This document shows, one piece after another, positions 6,467 through 9,823 of a DNA stretch of 9,823 bases. The position numbers and the translations under genes were made by a program. Below the pieces are notes generated by a model. That model saw only the letters and a program-made list of their open reading frames with translations. It was not told the DNA's origin and made no database searches. The first letter of the stretch is position 1; the number at the start of each line of letters is the position of its first letter. The DNA comes from Oscillospiraceae bacterium (GTDB lineage Bacteria; Bacillota; Clostridia; Oscillospirales; Ruminococcaceae), in assembly GCA_900768105.1 (NCBI GenBank), contig CAAGBQ010000056.1, positions 1-9,823 on the forward strand. The letters are read 5' to 3'.

Positions 6467-6482
6467 ATAATTATTTTGTCGA
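6450..6482 (-). promoter_or_regulatory. Candidate spoIIA promoter overlapping the terminator
   Basis: On the minus strand TCGACA (6477-6482, five of six matches to TTGACA) and TATTAT (6450-6455) are 21 bases apart. A SigA promoter with such long spacing is unusual, but it is known for Spo0A-activated sporulation promoters such as spoIIG and spoIIE of Bacillus. The -35-like element lies within the Spo0A box and the -10 lies in the loop of the terminator. The alternative is a SigH promoter, as in Bacillus spoIIA, located in the end of the upstream gene; I could not find a convincing SigH pair. The assignment is inference. Confidence 0.3.
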
Positions 6483-6483
6483 A
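6475..6483 (+). promoter_or_regulatory. Spo0A box upstream of spoIIA
   Basis: TTTGTCGAA reads on the plus strand and matches the Spo0A binding core TGTCGAA exactly. It lies between the stop of the dehydrogenase gene and the terminator hairpin, about 75 bases upstream of the spoIIAA start. Spo0A~P activation of spoIIA is established in Bacillus and expected in spore-forming Clostridia. Only one clear box is seen; additional degenerate boxes may exist in the flanking gene. Confidence 0.6.
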
Positions 6484-6493
6484 GTCGGGTTTA

Positions 6494-7882
6494 TCAAACA
6501 AGTTTTCTTCCCATAAGCACGCCCATCACCGAAGACATCATAAGTCCGCGGGTCCAGCCGCTGGAATCACCGAGGCAGTGCAAGCCTTTTACATTGGTAT
6601 TAAAGTCCGCATCCATCTCAATTTTGTTACTGTAAAATTTAAGCTCCGGAGAATAAAGCAGCGTTTCGTTGGAAGCAAAGCCCGGAACAACCTGGTCCAT
6701 TGCCTGAATAAAATTGATGATGTTGGTCATTGCGCGATAAGGCATTGCCGCTGTAATATCTCCCGCAACCGCATCCACAAGGGTTGGGCGCACATTCGCC
6801 TGGCTTAATTCCTTTTCCCATGTGCGCTTGCCGTCAAGAATATCGCCATAGCGCTGTACCATAATGTGTCCCGCGCCAAGCATATTTGTAAGCTCGCCCA
6901 CCTTTTGCGCATACTCAATGGGTTGATTGAAAGGATAGGTAAAATTGTGGGAAACAAGTATTGCAAGGTTGGTATTGTCGGATTTGGTTTCCTTATAGGA
7001 ATGTCCGTTTACGACCGCAAGGTCGTTGTCGTAATTTTCCTGGCTTACAAAGCCGCCGGGGTTCTGGCAGAAGGTACGGACCTTGTTTTTATACGGAGCG
7101 GGATAACCGACAAGCTTTGATTCGTAAAGCACATCGTTCACCTTTTCCATAATCTCGTTTCTTACTTCAACACGCACGCCGATGTCAACGGTTCCCGCGT
7201 GGTGGTGAATATCGTGCTCCGTACAAAGCTTTTCAAGCCAATCCGCACCGCGGCGGCCGGTTGCAACAACAACATGGTCCGCATCAATTTCAAGGCTTTC
7301 TTTCCCGTTGGTTATATATGCCCCAATGCAGGCGTCGCCTTCAAATTTAAGGTTGGTGCACTCGTATCCAAAATAAATTTCAACGCCGTTATCAAGCAGA
7401 TATTTTTCTATTCTTCCGTAAAGGTCCTGTGCCTTTTCCGTTCCAAGGTGCCGAATAGGGCAATCCACAAGGCGCAGCCCCGCTTTAATTGCGTTGCGGC
7501 GAATCTCCTTTTTTTCTTCCTCGTGGCCAAGTCCCTCAATATGCTCATCCGCACCGAATTCAAGATAAATTTTATCGGTATAGTTTATGGTTTCCTGCGC
7601 AAACTGCTCGCCGATAAGGGTGGGCAAGTCGCCGCCGACCGCCACCGCAAGGCTTAACTTTCCGTCGGAAAAAGCGCCCGCGCCGGAAAAGCCGGTGGTA
7701 ATATGGCAATAGGGCTTGCAGTTCATGCACTTTCCCGTTTTAATTTTCGGGCAGCGGCGCTTTTCAACCGGCTGACCTTTTTCAACAATGACTATCTTCT
7801 TTTTACTTCCAAGGCGAAGCATCTCGATTGCGGTAAAAATGCCCGCAGGACCTGCTCCGATAATTACAACATCGGTTTTCAT
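6494..7882 (-). CDS. FAD-dependent dehydrogenase of the COG2509 type
   Basis: This 462-residue cytoplasmic flavoprotein has an N-terminal Rossmann fold for FAD with GAGPAG (9-14) and acidic Glu34 at the end of the second strand. A four-cysteine cluster follows (Cys44, Cys52, Cys55, Cys59; spacing C-X7-C-X2-C-X3-C), leading into TGFSGAGAFSDGKL. A second FAD-contacting stretch is VVVATGRRGADWL, and the C-terminus has LHCLGDSSGWTRGLMMSS, typical of the family's closing flavin loop. The pattern fits uncharacterised FAD-dependent dehydrogenases common in Bacillota; substrate and partner are unknown. The cysteines could bind a metal or cluster, or act in redox chemistry, which the sequence alone cannot decide. 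The start has GGAG ten bases upstream and its own promoter. The gene ends in tandem stops (TGA-TAA) and a terminator, so it is monocistronic. Its link to sporulation, if any, is positional only. Confidence 0.85.
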   Translation of the reverse strand: MKTDVVIIGAGPAGIFTAIEMLRLGSKKKIVIVEKGQPVEKRRCPKIKTGKCMNCKPYCHITTGFSGAGAFSDGKLSLAVAVGGDLPTLIGEQFAQETINYTDKIYLEFGADEHIEGLGHEEEKKEIRRNAIKAGLRLVDCPIRHLGTEKAQDLYGRIEKYLLDNGVEIYFGYECTNLKFEGDACIGAYITNGKESLEIDADHVVVATGRRGADWLEKLCTEHDIHHHAGTVDIGVRVEVRNEIMEKVNDVLYESKLVGYPAPYKNKVRTFCQNPGGFVSQENYDNDLAVVNGHSYKETKSDNTNLAILVSHNFTYPFNQPIEYAQKVGELTNMLGAGHIMVQRYGDILDGKRTWEKELSQANVRPTLVDAVAGDITAAMPYRAMTNIINFIQAMDQVVPGFASNETLLYSPELKFYSNKIEMDADFNTNVKGLHCLGDSSGWTRGLMMSSVMGVLMGRKLV

Positions 7883-7908
7883 AATTACTCAACTCCACAA
7901 ATTATTAC

Positions 7909-7937
7909 AGTATAATTATATCAGCAATCACAGTCAA
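7909..7937 (-). promoter_or_regulatory. SigA-type promoter of the FAD-dehydrogenase gene
   Basis: On the minus strand TTGACT (7932-7937) and TATACT (7909-7914) are 17 bases apart. Transcription would start near 7902, about 20 bases before the ATG. The pentamer ACTGT occurs on each side of TTGAC as a short direct repeat, which may be chance. Confidence 0.65.
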
Positions 7938-8000
7938 TGTCTATGTACAGTGTTTAAATATTTTGAAATAAACCCCGCAAATCTTGCCTTTGAATGAAGC

Positions 8001-8012
8001 TTTTGCGCAAAA
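8001..8012. repeat. Short perfect palindrome in the divergent intergenic region
   Basis: TTTTGCGCAAAA is a 12-bp perfect palindrome midway between the divergent promoters of the dehydrogenase and the XRE-type regulator. It could be an operator for the neighbouring HTH protein, but it is short, of low complexity at its ends and not repeated nearby. The rest of the gap 7883-8107 holds only the two promoters and ribosome binding sites. Confidence 0.25.
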
Positions 8013-8047
8013 AAACAAGCCGCAACCAAAAGTAGCGCCAAAATGTA

Positions 8048-8076
8048 TGGACTATTTTTATTCCTTAATGTATAAT
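8048..8076 (+). promoter_or_regulatory. Promoter of the XRE-type membrane regulator gene
   Basis: A perfect -10 TATAAT (8071-8076) is preceded by TGGACT (8048-8053, four of six matches to TTGACA) with a 17-base spacer. Transcription would start near 8083, leaving a leader of about 25 bases that contains the AAAGGA site (8094-8099). Confidence 0.6.
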
Positions 8077-8107
8077 TTTATTGCAATATAACAAAAGGAA
8101 TGGTTTT

Positions 8108-9058
8108 ATGAGCGAATTCAGCGATAAAATTACCAATGCACGGAAAAAATGTGGACTTTCTCAAGAGAAGGCAGCGGAGCTGCTTTCCGTAAGCCGGCAG
8201 GCCGTAACCAAGTGGGAAAACGGAAAAAGCTACCCTTCTATGGAAAATCTCCTTGCCATTTCAAGGCTGTACGGTATTCCTTTGGAGGAGCTTTGCCCTG
8301 TTCCGACTATCGAAAAAGAAAAAAGAACTTTACCTGCCGCAAATATCCTTTGCTGTATTTCCGCCATATTCGCAATCGCCGCGGCGGCCGCCGCCTTTAC
8401 CGAAGCCTCCGGCGCGAGTGCGGGCGCCGTGCTCTGCTGCTTTATCATTGCCATACCGATGCAGTTTTTTGTTCACTTGTATTTTGGTTCGTGTATACAG
8501 AGTAACGACTTTTCCGGAATTGCAGGCTTTGACGAAAACATAGAATACAATATTTCCGCCGCAAAAAGCTATCTTGAAAAGCTTGATATTATACTTTGCT
8601 CCGTCTGCACCGCATATATAGGAATAATCGCTATTTGCAGTTGGTTTGCACAAACGGATTTATTCGGTATACTGATTTTTTTCTGTGCTTCGTATATATA
8701 TTCCGCATTGCTTTTCAGTATAGTTTTTTCCAAAAAAATTTATGCTCACGAAGAAGATTACCTCCGAGCAAAGCGCGGTTATCCCTCAATTTGTGTTTTT
8801 ATTACATTTATGCTGCTTTCTATCGTGGAAACCGTCTTTATTTTTGAGCATTTCGGTATTGAAAACAATACTCCGCAGGCACTTGCGCTAACAGGTATAG
8901 CATTGCCTGCATGGGCGGCTGCTATTTGCGGTATGCTTGCGGAGCAGCGCCGCATTTCAAAGAACGGCGCCGCCTTTTTCGGCAAGGTGTTCATTATATG
9001 CTATGCGGCTGCGCTGTTGCTTTTTGCGGCGCTGCCCCTTGCCGCAAAATTCATATAG
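8108..9058 (+). CDS. XRE-family HTH protein with a C-terminal multi-pass membrane domain
   Basis: This 316-residue protein starts with an XRE/Cro-type helix-turn-helix (about 7-62; KCGLSQEKAAELL, then VSRQAVTKWENGKSYPSMENL). From residue 77 to the end there are about seven hydrophobic segments (roughly 77-97, 105-127, 160-180, 186-207, 227-248, 260-277, 291-312), with short polar loops such as the KKIYAHEEDYLRAKRG stretch. It is therefore a DNA-binding domain tethered to the membrane, a layout seen in many Bacillota proteins of unknown signal. The start is the ATG with AAAGGA eight bases upstream; a TTG nine codons earlier precedes that site and is rejected. It is followed by a terminator and the ZIP transporter gene on the same strand. 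It may sense a membrane or metal signal, but that is inference. Target genes are unknown. Confidence 0.85.
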   Translation: MSEFSDKITNARKKCGLSQEKAAELLSVSRQAVTKWENGKSYPSMENLLAISRLYGIPLEELCPVPTIEKEKRTLPAANILCCISAIFAIAAAAAAFTEASGASAGAVLCCFIIAIPMQFFVHLYFGSCIQSNDFSGIAGFDENIEYNISAAKSYLEKLDIILCSVCTAYIGIIAICSWFAQTDLFGILIFFCASYIYSALLFSIVFSKKIYAHEEDYLRAKRGYPSICVFITFMLLSIVETVFIFEHFGIENNTPQALALTGIALPAWAAAICGMLAEQRRISKNGAAFFGKVFIICYAAALLLFAALPLAAKFI

Positions 9059-9098
9059 AGCAAAAAAGCTTTCGCACAGAAATCTTTTTTGCTCTATA
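9054..9098 (+). terminator. Terminator-like hairpin after the XRE-type gene
   Basis: A 15-bp perfect stem (9054-9068 with 9084-9098) includes six A-T pairs in a row and begins on the stop codon itself. The loop is 15 bases. No long U-tract follows the stem, but its right arm contains six T, so a shorter inner or partial pairing could still end transcription. Its place between two genes that each have a promoter supports a terminator role. Confidence 0.6.
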
Positions 9099-9105
9099 TC
9101 TGCCA

Positions 9106-9134
9106 TTGACATTATAAAGTTAGCGGTGTATAAT
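9106..9134 (+). promoter_or_regulatory. Full-consensus SigA promoter of the ZIP transporter gene
   Basis: TTGACA (9106-9111) and TATAAT (9129-9134) are both perfect and are 17 bases apart, the strongest promoter on the plus strand here. Transcription would start near 9141, inside the palindrome at 9137-9154. A promoter this strong on a metal importer usually implies repression. Confidence 0.88.
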
Positions 9135-9136
9135 AC

Positions 9137-9154
9137 AGTTAAAGTGCTTTAACT
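9137..9154 (+). promoter_or_regulatory. Candidate operator: 18-bp palindrome at the ZIP transcription start
   Basis: AGTTAAAG and CTTTAACT form eight-base perfect arms around a TG centre. The site begins two bases after the -10 and covers the predicted transcription start, a classic place for a repressor. It does not match the Fur, MntR or Zur consensus closely. It shares a TTAA...TTAA character with AdcR-type zinc sites, but the spacing differs. As RNA it would be a short weak hairpin just before the AAAGGAG ribosome binding site (9156-9162). Operator function is inference. Confidence 0.5.
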
Positions 9155-9170
9155 TAAAGGAGATTTATAT

Positions 9171-9823
9171 ATGAATGTTTTTTACGGAATACTTATACCG
9201 TTCCTCGGCACTGCCCTTGGTGCGGGGTGCGTATTCTTTATGAAAAAATCCCTTGGCGATAAGGTGCAGCGCGCGCTTATCGGCTTTGCTTCCGGCGTAA
9301 TGGTTGCCGCCTCCATTTGGAGCCTTATAATTCCCGCCATCGACCAATCAAAAGTCCTAGGAACGCTATCTTTTCTTCCGGCAGCAATCGGCTTTTGGGC
9401 GGGAATTTTGTTTTTGCTGCTCCTTGACCACATAATTCCGCACCTGCACCAAAACGGCACCCAAGCGGAAGGCCCGAAAAGCCGCCTTCAAAAAACCACA
9501 ATGATGATTCTTGCCGTTACGCTGCACAATATTCCGGAGGGAATGGCCGTCGGCGTTGTTTATGCCGGCTATCTTTCCGGTAATGCGGAAATTTCCGCCG
9601 CAGGCGCGCTTGCGCTTTCCCTCGGCATCGCCATTCAAAATTTTCCGGAGGGCGCCATCATTTCAATGCCGCTGCGCGCAGAAGGCATGAAAAAATCAAA
9701 GGCATTTTTCGGCGGCGTACTCTCCGGCATTGTTGAACCTATCGGCGCCGTGCTCACCATTCTTGCGGCGCAGCTTGTGGTGCCTGCTCTGCCCTATCTT
9801 TTAAGCTTTGCCGCAGGCGCAAT
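9171..9823 (+). CDS. ZIP-family metal transporter (3' end outside window)
   Basis: The first 217 codons are present; the family usually has about 250-270 residues, so the C-terminal membrane segment or two are missing beyond the right edge. The protein is a polytopic membrane importer for divalent metal such as Zn, Fe or Mn. The two metal-binding helices are clear: HNIPEGMAVG (119-128) and QNFPEGAIISMPL (156-168). The QNFPEG form is typical of the GufA/ZupT-like branch. A histidine cluster (His87, His91, His93) lies in the loop between helices III and IV, the usual variable metal-binding loop. The start is the ATG eight bases after AAAGGAG, downstream of a perfect promoter and a palindrome. 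Substrate specificity cannot be read from this sequence. Confidence 0.93.
   Translation, partial: MNVFYGILIPFLGTALGAGCVFFMKKSLGDKVQRALIGFASGVMVAASIWSLIIPAIDQSKVLGTLSFLPAAIGFWAGILFLLLLDHIIPHLHQNGTQAEGPKSRLQKTTMMILAVTLHNIPEGMAVGVVYAGYLSGNAEISAAGALALSLGIAIQNFPEGAIISMPLRAEGMKKSKAFFGGVLSGIVEPIGAVLTILAAQLVVPALPYLLSFAAGA

Noticed and set aside
8081..8107. TTG start for the XRE-type gene
   Set aside because: It precedes the AAAGGA site and lies at the predicted transcription start; the ATG at 8108 is correctly spaced.
1..9823. Mobile elements, CRISPR arrays, phage or defence genes
   Set aside because: I saw no transposase, integrase, spaced direct repeats or toxin-antitoxin pair; every substantial coding region is assigned to another family.

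Overview
The window comes from a spore-forming Bacillota, most likely a Clostridia member of the Oscillospirales type. Three things suggest this: a complete spoIIA operon (spoIIAA-spoIIAB-sigF), AAGGAGG-type ribosome binding sites with near-consensus TTGACA/TATAAT promoters, and moderate G+C. The lineage below phylum is inference; no phylogenetic marker was compared.

Layout. The left edge (1-290) is a leftward leader: a SigA-type promoter, a cobalamin (B12) riboswitch, then a hairpin that buries the ribosome binding site of a gene starting just outside the window. Next is a leftward tRNA-Lys(UUU) with its own promoter and terminator (360-525). A leftward copper-exporting P1B ATPase (617-3145) has a C-terminal CopZ-like metal-binding domain preceded by a well-placed internal ribosome binding site and ATG. 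Divergent from it is a compact FeoB-type iron transporter (3227-4963), whose 3' end overlaps that of sigF by 11 bp. The leftward spoIIA operon (4953-6401) follows, with a Spo0A box and the upstream gene's terminator in front of it. Then come a leftward FAD-dependent dehydrogenase of the COG2509 type (6494-7882), a rightward XRE-type HTH protein with a multi-pass membrane domain (8108-9058), and a rightward ZIP metal transporter cut by the right edge (9171-9823), with a palindrome at its transcription start.

How the genes fit together. SpoIIAA, SpoIIAB and SigF form the partner-switching module that turns on forespore transcription. Around it lie transporters for copper (out), ferrous iron (in) and a ZIP substrate such as zinc, iron or manganese, plus a B12-sensing leader. 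This looks like a core chromosomal region with metal-homeostasis genes next to a sporulation operon, not a mobile island: I saw no transposase, integrase, phage gene or CRISPR array. I did not find a wholly new system. The points most worth a second look are the possible copA/copZ two-in-one gene, the spoIIA control region packed into a terminator, the convergent feoB/sigF overlap, and the ZIP operator candidate.
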